DNA of 64,000 bases from Eudorina sp. 2006-703-Eu-15 (Eukaryota; Chlorophyta; Chlorophyceae; Chlamydomonadales; Volvocaceae): contig BDSI01000001.1 of assembly GCA_003117195.1 (NCBI GenBank), positions 2,456,164-2,520,163 of the forward strand, read 5' to 3'. Positions 12,101-24,316 of this stretch are shown here, in pieces (position 1 is the stretch's first letter; every line of letters starts with the position of its first letter). Under the pieces are notes generated by a model. It saw only the letters and a list, made by a program, of their open reading frames with translations, was not told where the DNA came from and did not search any database. The position numbers and the translations under genes are program-made.

Positions 12101-14288
12101 CGAATGTGTGCGTACGTGTGTTGGCGAAGGAACCTGCCCGAATATGTGCGTGTGTATGGGGTGCACGCAGAACGATTTCGTGCGCACGTCTATGTGGAGA
12201 GGAATGCGCTCCGGGGACAGCGCCCGTCCCTGGGCACCGGACAGCCCTGCAGCGAGCCGCGAACGAGAACAGCGCCCGCCCGCCCTATTCAAATTCAAAC
12301 ATACCAGCAACACTTCCCAACAGCCTGCCAAGCAAATCAAGCCAGAGCACCTGTCCAATTTTGCACCATGGCGCTCCTCTCCTAGAGAATGCCTCCGAGC
12401 CAGTGTAAGTACGGCGCGCACAGCACACCACAGCACACATATACACACGCGCGCGAGTTCCGTTTGACAACGACACCCAGAACAACGTGTGTGGGAAGGA
12501 CGACATTTCGAGCAAGAGCCGGCGACGCGAAGTGCTCTAGGCGACGCGCACGGAACAGGCAAGGAACAACAAACGAACGCAGAAGCACCAGACCAAACTC
12601 AAAGACCCCCCCAGACGCCTTTTCCCCCTCCCCCCCCTCCCCAGACGCCTCCTAACTCGCCAGCGCCCCCGACGTGCGGAACCAGGGCCGCGAAACGGAT
12701 CGGCATCGCGATTGCAAACCTCGCGACGCAGCCCCCAGCAAGGGGCTATTGACCCTGCGGACCACAGCGAGGTGCCAAACGAGTAGCAGGCCGCCGGCTG
12801 CTGCGGATCAATTTAAATACGATCCTATCCGTGACACCAGGGCCACCGAGCGTATCAGCACAGGGCGCACCGGAGCGACGGCCGGCCTCCTTGCGCACGT
12901 GCAGGTAGGCATGCGGAGGCCGCCCCACGTAAATAATCCGCGAAACGGATTGTCGTTTCTTAAAAATTCTGTTTCGTGTCGAACTGACGCACCGGCCGGC
13001 CCAGTCACGAGGTCAAGATTTCAAACTTTTTGAAACGGACAACCATCCAGACCATCTTAGACCATCGCGCAAGACACAACCGATCGCAGCCGCCAGTACG
13101 ACAAAGCCATGCAAAGAGAAAATCCCTCTCCCAAAGGGCGCCTCGACATCCGTGTTGGGTTCATTTTTCCAAAAATTACCATGGGCATATCGCCTGGCAG
13201 AGGGCGAGCCCCGGAGCACAGATGCACTGCTGGAGCGCATCTCGCGCAAACCAAAATGGATTGGGTTTGGATTCGCACTCGGCAACGGTGACCGTGAAGG
13301 TCCCGGCTGCGTGCTTTCGCAGCGAAGTGTGTGCAAGGATGCGCCGTGGGCGGAATGGATTCCCTAACCAACCCATTCAATTCAATCCAAATCTAAATCT
13401 CAAATCTCGGCAAACATCAAACTCACCCGCCCCAGCCAAACTGTACACGACCAAATGATCATCGGGCAGTGAAGCCAACCCCGCCCATCAAAGACCAAAC
13501 TAGCTCCTGGCTGCTGCTGCGGTCGCGCCCATTAGGCGGATGGCCGATAGCATCCGACGCCCGTGCGAGTTTGAATCGTGGCCGCCCCATCCTTCGCCTT
13601 CGCCTTCGCCGGTCACCGCACGCGCAACCAAAACCCTGTTGCGAGAACGAAAGCAAATCTGCATTGCGGTAGTGTACATCAGTACAGGCCTCCCGCGACA
13701 TTCCCCTCCGGCCCACGGCTCCCCGCTCTCCGGTTGCCGTGCCGTGCCGTGTGGTGCGCTGTGGGAATGCCGTGTCTCGAAGTCCGTCTGGCGGGGGACC
13801 GGGGTCATTACTCTCCGGGAAGCCGACTCCCGTTCCCGCTTCCACGCGCAACCAACCCCGCCGCGCTCAGCCTCCCTGTCTCTGCGCCCTCCGCTTTCCT
13901 CCCTTGCTCTCTCTCCCTCTCCATCTCTTCCTCCATCTCTCCCTCCTCATGTACCTCAGTCCTCAACACCACCTAAACACCAGCGCATGTGAAGGACCAA
14001 GAACCTCCATACGGTGCGGCCCCGCCGCCTCAACCCGTCCTGAGCTCCCGACTCACAAGTTCTAACTCCGTGGATGCCCAACTCGCACTCGCAGGCTGCC
14101 CCTCATCGGATGTGACCGCCCCAACCTCAACCACATAAGGCACGTGGGACGCCGCGCGGTGCCCACTGCCGGCCGGCGGGTCCCCCGCGGCTTTGGGCCG
14201 TTCAAAAGGCGGCATCCCGCCACCGCGGCGCGTGCACCACGCCACGACCGCGGATTCAGGGAAGAGTTGGGGCTTTCCGCCACCTGAT

Positions 14289-17054
14289 TCACGAATAGCA
14301 GCTCTTGAGGCCACGGATAAGGCCCCGCAGCCCCGTCCGCACCCTGCGCCAGGCCTTGCGGGCGCCGCCAGTGTCGCCACTGACCCGTGGGTCGTCTGCA
14401 CAGCGCGGCGACAGCTCGTACAGGCGCGCGCGCGACCGATCCACGGGCATCTCCGGCGGCGGCGCGGCCGCCGACCCACGGGCCCCGAGCTCCTGAGCAA
14501 GCGCTGCCACGGCGGCCTCCCAACCGTACGGCATGTCCAGCAGCGGGCCTGACGCGACGATCAGCGGCGGTGCTCCAGGATCTGCTTGCTGCCGTACACG
14601 CGGCAGCGGCTCTCGTACTGCCGCGAAGTCGTCGCCGGTCCAAAGGCTGTCCCAATCGCCGTCCGCCAGGCTAATCCGGCGGAGGCTCGCCGCCGCCGCA
14701 TCAACGGCGGCGGCGGCTGCAGCTGCGGCTGCGTCGTGCCGGGCGGCCGCCGCAGCCATGGCAGCAATGCTGAACGTCAGGATCTGTCCGGGGGCCGCTA
14801 CAGGGAGGCCGCCTCCGGTCGTCAACGCCAGCCCAAACGTGCTCATGCCGGCGGCGCCGCCGCCGCCAACGACACGGACGCTGCCAAAGCTGTCGTACCG
14901 CAGCGCGATCGTGTCGTCCGTACCGTTTGTTGCCAGCATGACAATGTCGTCGTCGTCGGCGGCGACGTTGGTGTTATTGTTATTGTTACAGTTGCTGCGA
15001 AACTCTTGGGTGTTGCGACGGTAGTTAACGTACGACGTAAACAACGCCGCAGGGCCGCGCGTCGCGGCGCCACCGGCGACACGCGAGGTGTCGTACCCGG
15101 CTTCCGTCCATAAAATCCGCCCGGGCGCGTCCCGCCGCTGGGCCCCGCGCCGCTGCTGTACGGCGCCGTCACGCCGCCCGCCGTCGCCGCCGTGGTGCCG
15201 TACCCTGCAACGCGGTCGGATCGCATCCCCTATCATGCGCAGACTGGGCCACTTGAAATGAGAGGGACGCGCGGTCGCTGCTGCGGTGTTTGCCGCGGCG
15301 CCGGCGGCGGCGCCGTCAGGCCGGCCACATCCCGCGGCGGCAGCGGAGGCGATAACCGCCGCCATGCCAGCTGTCGACATCTGCCACCCGGCGTCTGCAC
15401 CCGCCGTCGGGCCGGAGACCACATACCCGCGCTGACATCTCCGGCGCTGCAGCGGCGCCGGCTTGCTCCCGACCTCGTCCGCGCCCGACTCCCGCCCATT
15501 GCTCCAGACCGCCGCATCCATCCCCATCCTGCTCTGCTGCGCGCGGACGACGTCGACGTCGGCGGGTGCCCCTGCTGACGCCAGAATGTCAGTGAGGCGG
15601 GAGGTGACAAAGGTATCCAGGACGGCCTTCGCGGGAGCCTCCACCGCAGCTGTGGCGGCGACGGCGGTCGGTGGGGCGGCAGCGGCGGCGGTCGGTTGGG
15701 CGGCAGCGGCGACGGCGGAACAGCCGACGCTGGGGCCTGTTACCGCACCGGCGCTGACGGTCCTAGCGGCTGCCAACGGGAGAGTCGGAGCCAGCAGCGG
15801 CCACGACTGCATCACCGGCGGGCTAGATCGGCCCGGACGCACAGGTTTCGGAGCCGCCATTGTACGGATTTCCACGTCCGACCGATCGCAGGGGCTTGCT
15901 GGGGCGGGAGCGGCGGCTGCGGCGACGTCGTCAGGCTCCGTGCCGCCGGCGCGGACAGCCACCGCCACGTCGGCGGCGGCGGCGACGGCGGTTGCGGGTG
16001 CCTCCGTGGCGGGGGCATCCGCGGGCTGTGCGGGCGATGCTGAGCTCCCATTATCAGCACCAGAAGGTGGAGATGGAGCGGTCTCATCCGACGCAGATGG
16101 GGGCGCAATGACGACGAGCCCAGGAACCGCACTTCCCCGGGCGGACGTGGACGAGCTGCTGTTGTTGCAGAGGCTGTGACTGTGGGCAGCGTCCCCCCCG
16201 GACTCAACGACGGCGCAGTCCACTTGTCGCCCTACGGCCGGGCTCACCCATGTGCCCACCACCGCCACCGCGGCCCTCGCCTCCTCGTCATAGGCCGCCG
16301 CCGCCGCCGCTTGACCCCCTGTATCCCCCTCCGCCTCCTCCTCGTCCTCCCTGGCTTGATCCGCCAAATACTGCACCCAATTCTCCAGATCGTCCATCCG
16401 TACAGCGCCTCTCATATCTCTGTCCGTACAGTGTACGACCTCACGCGCATCGCGGCAGCTCATCGCGTCGCAGCCAGCGCTCAAGCCAGATTGCGGGCGA
16501 TCGGTGGGATCGCAGCCACGCGCGCTGCTGAGATCGCCCGGGAGACTCGCCTGGGGCCGGGGCCGCCGCTGCGGGCGCGGCTGCCCGGGTCCTTGCAGCC
16601 GCAGGTTCGGTTGGGAGCTGCGGGAGTGGGCTCGCGGGCAAGCGTGCGGCGGCGCTGGGTTGCCGGAGGCAACCGCGGCGGCGCCGCCGGGGCCACTGCG
16701 GATGCTGCTGCAGAAGCCCGCGGCGCTGCAGGTGCTGAGGGGCACGGAGGAGGCGGCGAAGGTGCTGATGGAGGAAGAGAGCTGGAGGGACGAGGTGGGG
16801 TCGAAGCAGGTGGAAGGCGGCTGCGGGTCGCAGGTGTCCGTGGGGCCGCCGGAGAGGCAGGGCAGGGTGGTGACGCTGGTCGGGGTGTTGCTGCAGGTGC
16901 TGGCGGCGCGGCGCTCTGTCGGGATGCCGTCGTGGAGGTTGCGCGTAATGAGCCGTGCCGCCAGGCCGCGGCTCGGCCGCTCGACGTTGAGCCTTACGGG
17001 CTTGCCGATGAGGTAAGAGTTTTGGTTGACCATGGATGCCTCGTTGACGGACAT
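14289..17054 (-). CDS. Low-complexity Ala/Pro/Ser-rich protein of unknown function
   Basis: A single frame of about 921 aa from ATG at 17054 to the stop at 14289. Upstream in-frame sequence reaches 17093 but has only a GTG, so MSVNEASMVNQ is the likely start. The N-terminus is ordered, an acidic segment (DDLENWVQYLADQA followed by a Glu-rich run) comes next, then Ala/Pro-rich linkers. A further ordered C-terminal part contains an Asn run, DDDD, WDSLWTGDD and LLDMPYGWEAAVAALAQELG. The last residues are basic and amphipathic and end GLRGLIRGLKSCYS, which might be a membrane- or nucleic-acid-binding tail. No family is recognised. AT-richer DNA directly upstream (17.1-18.3 kb) fits a promoter region. 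Unseen introns could alter the ends. Confidence 0.55.
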   Translation of the reverse strand: MSVNEASMVNQNSYLIGKPVRLNVERPSRGLAARLITRNLHDGIPTERRAASTCSNTPTSVTTLPCLSGGPTDTCDPQPPSTCFDPTSSLQLSSSISTFAASSVPLSTCSAAGFCSSIRSGPGGAAAVASGNPAPPHACPRAHSRSSQPNLRLQGPGQPRPQRRPRPQASLPGDLSSARGCDPTDRPQSGLSAGCDAMSCRDAREVVHCTDRDMRGAVRMDDLENWVQYLADQAREDEEEAEGDTGGQAAAAAAYDEEARAAVAVVGTWVSPAVGRQVDCAVVESGGDAAHSHSLCNNSSSSTSARGSAVPGLVVIAPPSASDETAPSPPSGADNGSSASPAQPADAPATEAPATAVAAAADVAVAVRAGGTEPDDVAAAAAPAPASPCDRSDVEIRTMAAPKPVRPGRSSPPVMQSWPLLAPTLPLAAARTVSAGAVTGPSVGCSAVAAAAQPTAAAAAPPTAVAATAAVEAPAKAVLDTFVTSRLTDILASAGAPADVDVVRAQQSRMGMDAAVWSNGRESGADEVGSKPAPLQRRRCQRGYVVSGPTAGADAGWQMSTAGMAAVIASAAAAGCGRPDGAAAGAAANTAAATARPSHFKWPSLRMIGDAIRPRCRVRHHGGDGGRRDGAVQQRRGAQRRDAPGRILWTEAGYDTSRVAGGAATRGPAALFTSYVNYRRNTQEFRSNCNNNNNTNVAADDDDIVMLATNGTDDTIALRYDSFGSVRVVGGGGAAGMSTFGLALTTGGGLPVAAPGQILTFSIAAMAAAAARHDAAAAAAAAAVDAAAASLRRISLADGDWDSLWTGDDFAAVREPLPRVRQQADPGAPPLIVASGPLLDMPYGWEAAVAALAQELGARGSAAAPPPEMPVDRSRARLYELSPRCADDPRVSGDTGGARKAWRRVRTGLRGLIRGLKSCYS

Positions 17055-18349
17055 CGCGGCTCTCGATGCAATAGGATAGCGCAGGGAGGACACACTTTAG
17101 GCGTAGGTGTGTTCGTACTGGCAGCTTCAGACCCTGCCGCGGCCAGCAATTGCTGACTTGGGTCCTAGGACCAGTTTCCAAGTGGATTAACGGCACGTCG
17201 CTTGATGGCGGTGCAGCTGACAAAGTCGGCCTTGGAACTCGGCAGCGAATTGCCGGCGAGCCCACAACGCGCGGACAAGTCTGTCCGCGCCTGCTCACAG
17301 GTGTATTGCTGATATTTTCAGCAGGCGTGACGGCCTCTTCAGCCCAGATGCGTCAGGACGTCAACTACTCAGGAAACCCGGGAAATCGGCAGGGCAAGAG
17401 TTGCAGACGCCTTAGTCACTCTGCAAAGCACATTTCAAATATTGATTTCCGCAAATTATATTGACCGGCGGAAAAGGCAAAAAGTGCAAGTCCTCGAGCC
17501 TGGCCCTGCCACTGGCCGTAGGGCTTTCCCGACAAAGGCTGCGTTCATGAAATGAAACAAATCCACTTCTCGGGCGTAGTCCCCGGACATACCTTCCTAA
17601 GAGATTATACACGCAGCACGCGAAGTATCCAGTAAGCGCTCCAGTAGGCACTGAGAAATATCATTCACGACCGCATGAAACATTTACAGGGAAAAACAGT
17701 GCTGAATCAACGTCCTCCTTCGCAGTCTCTGGTGCCTAAGACTACAAGACTACAACCTTAAACCGTTGCGATCCTGATGAACAATTGTGGCGTTTGACCC
17801 AAGCCATGGGTGTATAACATAAAAGGAGCTTCCACGCATGTATAGTAGCAGCGTTGGGAAAGTCCCTGTCATTCATGTACTGCTTCTCAAAAGCGTGAAA
17901 TTCACATCCAACACTTTCAAGCCAATTATATGTACGAATCAATAAAGGTACTGAAAGAGATTTTATTGAAAATATTAAAGTTACCTGGTGACGGCTTGCA
18001 TATGTTGGCCTTGAACGGCTGGTTGATTCCGGTCGACCCTCAAAGGGTGTATATTTTTGGTAAAGAAATATTTTGATTTCAATCACGTCTTACACATCAA
18101 CGAAAAGCACAGAGGTGCCGATGTAAACTTCACGAAACCTGACTAAGCCTAGCAAACCAATCGCCCCATACTTCGACTTCGTTGTCAGAGCCTAACGTAA
18201 TGCTTCTTTCATGTAATGAAATCAATACCTAGCTCATGGAAAGTATGGTGTGATGACTCCGATCGACGTTGCTGTTCGCGGCTTCCCGTTAGGTTCGATA
18301 CCTGTGACCGCGCTGGTTTTCGTTTTTCCCAAAGGCCGAATCCTACCAT
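17055..18349. other. AT-richer intergenic DNA between the Ala-rich gene and the LINE
   Basis: Lower GC than its neighbours, with only short open frames and none recognised. It probably contains the upstream region of the minus-strand gene ending at 14289 and the target region of the LINE. A B-box-like GGTTCGATACC lies at 18292-18302, but no tRNA folds there. Confidence 0.5.
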
Positions 18350-21300
18350 TGTAGTAGTGATCATGCTTTATGTACCGGCAACCGCAATCTTACTGGAAGT
18401 TGGTTGGGAGCCATATACAGGGGGGGCTAACCGTGGGACAAAACTCGACCTAAGCCGCGCTGCGCACATACGGCTGTCAATTCGCGTCGGTGGCAGGCAT
18501 GTAAGTAGGATGTCTGGTGTGAATGCCATCACGAGTGTACTGATAGTTCCAACCATGCCTGGCCTGGCCCGGTACATACGGCATATCTCGGGCATATCTC
18601 TCTCATCTCTGCAGCTTTTCCTTCCGCAACTTCTGCACCTGATATAAGAAATGACCAAGCTTGCACTGGTCAAACAAAAGCATGATTCCGAACATATCCG
18701 AGTCATCAGGGAGATCCACCGCTCGACGTAGCGGTTCGTAGACCGGACATTCAATTAACACGTGTAGCTCGTCCTCTACCGCTCCACTATTGCAAACCCG
18801 GCACGTCCGTGTACTGCGCGGCGTGCGCCCGGGCCCCCGTGCTAACCGCGATACCTCCAGACCCCAACGGCCAAGCCGGAATCGCATTAGCGCCGTGTGA
18901 TGCTTTCTCGGCATATCAGACGTCATATGCTCCAGCTTTCGCTTGTGATCGATCGGTGTGTACGCAAGGCCCATCCAGTTCAGGTACCGACATGCTGTCA
19001 CGCCCGGCCCCTGCACTCCAGCCCTATGGTGTACTCAGGGAAGCCCCTGGGATCCTGATCCAGGCAATCAGCAGACCAATCGCAGAGCAGTCTGCGCCGA
19101 AATTCTAAGAGCAAATCTCCAAAAGGGATATCTAGCGCGACAATGGCCTTTGCCTTGGCCTCCGCACCGAGCGCCTCCTCCACATGCGCCTTATAATCGA
19201 ACCCCAGGGTTTCGAAAATCCGAAGTACCTTCCCCGCCCAAAAGTATTCATGCTCGTTAGTCATATGGTCCGACTCCAGCCATGCCTTAATGTCCTCCTC
19301 AAGCACAGCCCTGGCAAGCGAATTTGGCTGTTTGACTAGCCGCTTCCAAAAGCCGAACACCTGTTGAGCCCAAAAGTAGTGCAGCGGGAGCTGTGATGTC
19401 TCCGCAAACAAAAGCCTGTTTGGGGGTAGGCTTGCGCCAACCACCTTTCGCAGAAAGATCTTCTGAACCTCCACCATCGGGTCAGCCATGGCTTTTTCGA
19501 AAACGCCAGCCCTGCTACCCGCATTCCTGACCCAACCTCCCCACTTTTTCACGCGTGCGGAGCCCTCCTCGGATAGGCCCGTGCCAGCGCGTTGCCCCCA
19601 CCTTAACCACTCCCTCACTCGCTGCCGCCTTCTTGTTCCGAGCACTTCACGTATCGCGTCCGGGCCCCAGACTTCGACTCCATATGAAAGCAAGGATCTA
19701 ACCTGAACGTCGAAACAACGGAGCATCAGGTCTGGTGCCCAAATCCGATTTGCCTCCAGCTTACGCATCAAGGAGAACACTGCTCTGCGCCCAACATCAC
19801 AGATTTCCATGCGACAAGAATCGAACGGGAGATTGCTACCGTAGCGCAAGCCAAGGTATTTCGCGCGCTCCTTGACCGGAATGGCCTGGCCGGCACACCT
19901 GAGTTGCCTAGCGCCCTCTGTGAGCTGTACGTGCTGGTTCTGGGTACCAGCAAACACCAGCAGTTCACATTTGTTCACATTCAACGACATACCAAAAGCG
20001 TCACAAAATTCTGCCAACCTATCCAACAGGAATTGCATACGAGAGGCATCCATTGCAAACATTGTGAGATCGTCTGCGTACAACAGCTCCGGCACTTTCC
20101 TCCCCCGGGCGACTGGAGCTCTGCCCGTCGGGTTCCCGCGCTCATGTTCGTCGATGTAATCCGCAAAGGCCTTGATGAACATACCAAAAAGAACTGGGCT
20201 CAGGGGGCAGCCCTGTTTCACACCTTGGTCGGAGTTGAACGCTTCGCCACGCTGGCCGTTCACCTTCACTCGCAGCTCTACCTTGTCGTAGGATCGCCGT
20301 AGGGCATCCAGCATCTTGCCAGACAGGCCACGTTCTTTCATCCGTTCCCAAAGAAGCTCACGATCTACGCGATCAAAAGCCTTCTCGAAATCAATCTGAC
20401 AGATCAACAAACCGCCTTGCCCAGGTCTTGCGTATCGTGTTATGAAATGGCGAAGCGTAAAGAGATGATGTTGGGTACCGATACCCTGGCGGAACCCAGC
20501 TTGGCACCAGTGTCGTACTGGTGTTTCGGCGGGTTCTGCCTCCGCGAACTTAGCAAAGCGACGTTCGAGCACTGACGCGTAACATTTGGCTAGCACTCCA
20601 CCAACTGCAATCCCACGGTAATTGCTGCAGTCCGTAGCGTCCCCCCCGTTGCGCTTGTATACCGGGACCAGGTCAGACACCGTGAACTGATCCGGGATAT
20701 CCCCTGTTGACCGAATGCGCTCCAAAAGAGCCTGTATGATTGGGATCATACGGTTTACCTCCGGGCGCTCATCCTCACTCCCGCTCCGCAGCCTTTTCGC
20801 ATACTTGTAGCATTCCCCGCAGACCCTTTCGGGACCGCTGGATTTGCCGTTAGGCAGATTCATCAGCACCAAAGCGACCTCCTCCTCCGTGATTGGCCCA
20901 TTAAGAGCTGCGTCCGCCGCTAATTTCCTGTGCTCAGCCTCCTCGTACCCCCTCACGACCCACCATGCCCCCTGCTCATCCATCCTATTAATGAACGCCA
21001 GTGTCTGCGCAGCCTTGTCACGGTCCGGATTTCTATGCCTCTCGTTAAGCAGCGTCTTGAAATGGGTTCGCCACACCTCTGCATCCGTAACTGGGCATTT
21101 GCTCGGGGCTCCTCCGGACAGCTTTTGCCAGAGGGCCCTGGGGTCCCCGCGGCAATTGCTAATGAAATCACGCCACTCCTGTTGCTCAAACCCTGCCATA
21201 GCATGCCTTCGTGCCCTGTTAAAGACCTGCCTCGCTTCTCTGAACGCCACCCATTCCGTTATGGACCTCCCATTTCCATAGGCTGCGCGCAACTTCTCCG

Positions 21301-21850
21301 TCATGTCCGCGTGTGTGCGGGCGCACTCGTCATTCCACCACGCCGCATGCTCCCGTGCGGGCTGCTGCGCAGGCCCTCCAACCTCAAACGCTTTCCTCAT
21401 GGCTCCATAGAGAACGTTCCCAACTTGCTCAACCGCCTGCGTGCTATTAAGCGAGCCGTCCGACAGCCCTTGCACCACCCCCTCAAGCCTGGCAAGGGTG
21501 GGACTGTCGTCTGGCGTAAAAAGCTTCGCGTACTTTTGCCATTTTTTCACATCGAAACGAATGCGCCTACGCCCCCGCAGAGGAGCCAGGGCCCCTCCGT
21601 CTGGGCGCCGCAACTGCAGGTCAATCTCCAGCCTCACTAGCCGATGGTCGCTGAACGTACGCGTACCGACTCCCCGTGAGCGTAACATTTCGTTCAGGTG
21701 CTTGAACACCATGAGGCTCCTACACCTTGAGTACAAACTGGTGCTCGCCAAGAACAGGTCTACAGTGCTGCCGTTCACCGCGCCGCGTGAACCTCTGTTT
21801 GCGCCAACGTACGTTAGTTCTCCCGCAATATCTCCCCAATATCCCCCTCA
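18350..21850 (-). mobile_element. Non-LTR retrotransposon (LINE), 5'-truncated copy
   Basis: Reads on the minus strand. Coding homology starts abruptly near 21847 within the end of an endonuclease domain and runs through reverse transcriptase to a Cys/His C-terminus at 18603. About 250 bases of 3' untranslated sequence follow, ending near an ACTACTACA tract at about 18345-18355. The upstream endonuclease half and any ORF1 are missing, as expected for incomplete reverse transcription. The right edge is sharp in coding terms; the left edge and target-site duplication could not be fixed. The domain order looks L1-like, but clade assignment needs a tree. Confidence 0.88.
18603..21847 (-). pseudogene. 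LINE ORF2 fragment: endonuclease end, reverse transcriptase, C-terminal Cys/His motif
   Basis: The first frame (21847-18998) opens without an ATG and carries the endonuclease tail (ELTYVGANRGSRGAVNGSTV, then FSDHRLVRLEI with the SDH motif). RT blocks follow: CQIDFEKAFDRVDRELLWER, GVKQGCPLSPVLFGMF and the catalytic YADD at 20069-20080. At about 19000 the frame shifts by one base. The 138-codon second frame (19016-18603) continues with LGRWGLEVSRLARGP and the motif CRVCNSG...ELHVLIECP typical of LINE C-termini. Truncation plus frameshift means this copy cannot make a full ORF2 protein. The RT core is otherwise intact, suggesting fairly recent insertion. Confidence 0.9.
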
Positions 21851-22570
21851 GCTACCTTTTGTTCTTTTGATCTTTTGTGCGCCCTTTGACGGATGACCGT
21901 TGTGGGGGAACACATGTTTATAGCCGTAAGGCCTGTACAACATGTAACAACCAACCAACAACCAACCAACCAGCATATCTCTCACCATTCCAAGTTGGCA
22001 ATGAGAGGCAATGAACTGCCCGAAATGATCTGCCCTCGTAGGGGGCAAGTATCTAACAAAAACCAGGTCCTTTGCGAGGCTTCTCTGCCCTTACAACAGA
22101 GTCGGATGCACACAGTTGGCGCCACCCTGCTCCGCAGGGCCCGAGCCACTCTGTGTGGTAAGTGGTATGAAACATCACGCCCCATCCCTAGAAACATAAT
22201 GGTGGCGTATTAAACAACAGCGTCGACTCATTGAATCAAACCCTTGCCTTTAATCAAGCTCCTTACTGATCCACAGCGTCCGCCACGCCCTCGAGGACTC
22301 GCCCCTGCACGGCCCAGTCGGACAACCACCCTCTGTCCCTTTCCAGGCCGGGGGGGGGGCGGCGAGTGCACCCGTCCGGCGCGCGGCTGGCACATGGCAG
22401 GAGACCCCAATCCCAAACCCTAGACTCAGACGCTCAACCGAGCTGGACGCCAAAGGCTTAGTATGTGAGGGAGAGTGAGAGAGAGTGAGAGTGAGAGTGA
22501 GAGAGAGAGGCTGTGGCTGCAGGTGGCAGGCCCTCATGCATGGGGTGGGGTTCCTTGATGATAGGGTGGT

Positions 22571-22610
22571 TAAATTGAGAAAAATAAATAAACCCGCAGA
22601 ATGAACCCGG
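22571..22610 (+). repeat. Dispersed short repeat C, copy 1
   Basis: TAAATTGAGAAAAATAAATA followed by AACCCGCAGAATGAACCCGG; similar copies lie at 33145-33188, 45011-45058 and, inverted, 49271-49324. Confidence 0.8.
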
Positions 22611-22820
22611 GGATGATAGGGTGGGTACAGGCTGCGGGTTGTGCTTCGGTGCGCCATGGTGGCGCGGCGTCCCTTTCCAGTGGTCGGTGAGGAGGCTGCG
22701 GCTGTCACCAAGGACCCTAGCGTGGTTCGCTGTTCAGGTGCTTCACTCAGAGCAGAGAACCGACCAACCTGCACAGCACGTTGTCGTTGCCCCGAAACCA
22801 GCAAGTGCTGAGCACACACA

Positions 22821-22939
22821 AGTTTGGTAGATATCGGCCACCGGTTAGCCTAGTTTGGTAGATATCGGCCACCGGCTAGCCCAGTTTGGTAGATATCGGC
22901 CACCGGCCAGACTAGTTTGGTAGATATCGGCCACCGGCT
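22821..22939. repeat. 31-bp tandem repeat, four copies
   Basis: Units start at 22821, 22852, 22883 and 22914, each with TTTGGTAGATATCGGCCACC and a variable tail. Direct and contiguous with no spacers, hence not a CRISPR array. Confidence 0.93.
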
Positions 22940-24316
22940 CGCGCAGCCGAGCCTACGATAGCTTGGCCGGCCAACATCCATGACCTGCATGCACCCTGGC
23001 CAGCGGCTGGCCTCCGTTCCATGCGTCCCCTCCTCGGCTGCATTGCCCGGCGCCACCCCCGCACCGCCGCCACTCGAGCACATTACACTTCCACACACCA
23101 GCGCCGCGGGCTGGTGCAGGGCGGTTCTGACCACATCGTGGCACGCGGGCATCTACCGAGCTGTGCGCCGGTGCCCCTGGCATGTCGCGCACTCATTGAC
23201 TTGCCAGCCGAACACCACACCTGCGCCGCGGCTGCTGCACAACTCCCGGTGGCGGCGGCTGCGAGGACGACAGCGGGAGGGGCTGGAACTGAGGGGCACG
23301 CCTGGCACCTCGCGCGCGCGCACCGTTCCAACAAACCGGACATGTACGATATATCGTACAATGACAAAGCGTGCCCCATCACGTACAATCCTTCATGTTC
23401 TACTCAGGCAACAGCACGTGACCCACGTGGGGGGGCGGGCGCACCAACTTGCCGCACCAAAATAACCAATACACAACACACACGCATGGGTAGTAGCCGG
23501 AAGCTGGAAGGATCTCGGCTGCAGCCAGAGGCGCCGTTGGGAACAACTTCCAGTCGGTTGCCCGGCCCTAACAGAGAGCCGCTGCGGCGGCGAGAAACAG
23601 TTCACGCTGGGTTGATACCGCCGCCGCCGCGCCCCGCCAACCCGCAAGGGGAAGGGGCTGGGCATGTCCCCCTGGGCTTGAATGTTTCCGTTTGGTCCAC
23701 CACGGGGGTGCGGTCCTCGCCATGTAGTCCAGTACCCCGGCCCCCATCCCGGCCCGGCGGGCCGTTCCATCCAGAGCTCCATGATGGTGCCTAGCCAGGA
23801 GGCCGTCACCCGTATGCACAACACACCGGCCCCACGGCCTCCTTCCTTTCTCTCAACGGGAACCTCGAGTCTTGCAATCAATCAAGTCCATACACCAGTT
23901 CACATGTTATACTTACCGCCATTCGCCTGCACATGGATGTGTATGCGGGCGTGGGCGTGGGTGTGGCTATGTGTGTTTGGGAGTAATTGACCCATTGGGT
24001 GCTTCTGACCCACCGCGCAACACCGCCCTGTCCCCCCGTCCACCGTCCGGCCGCCCCGGCATGACACCGCGCCCCGGGACTCCCGCGAGGTGCCCACATC
24101 AGCATCACCTAGCTGCTCGCAAAGACACCCATCGGCTTCAGGTAAATGCGCCCGTGGATGGCCGGCTGTGATGCGGTCGAGGAGAGGAGGGGGCCGACTG
24201 CCTCGTAAGCCCGGAGGACGAGGGCCATCCCCCCCGGAGGGCGGTGTGCGATCATCGGCTGTGCTTGGCGCCTCCCGGAGGGCACAGCGACCCGCTGGGT
24301 CGCTGGGTGGATGGGA

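Larger units (their letters stand above)
8460..14288. other. Long stretch without a recognisable gene
   Basis: Scattered open frames only. A Pro/Gln-rich frame (11241-12002, +) and its opposite-strand frame (11210-11494, -) are both possible and neither is supported. A frame at 13152-13367 (+) has balanced composition but no homology I recognise. Simple repeats include (CCGT)n at about 10717-10738. Two copies of short repeat A lie near 12.0-12.1 kb. Confidence 0.45.

Noticed and set aside
13109..13367. Balanced-composition frames at 13.1-13.4 kb as an exon
   Set aside because: Readable peptides (RKPKWIGFGFALGNGDREGP) but no family, splice sites or neighbouring exons.
18230..18302. A-box-like TAGCTCATGG and B-box GGTTCGATACC suggesting a tRNA
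   Set aside because: No acceptor or T stem pairs properly around them.
22821..22939. Regular 31-bp repeats resembling a CRISPR array
   Set aside because: Copies are contiguous with no spacers, there are no cas genes, and the genome is eukaryotic.
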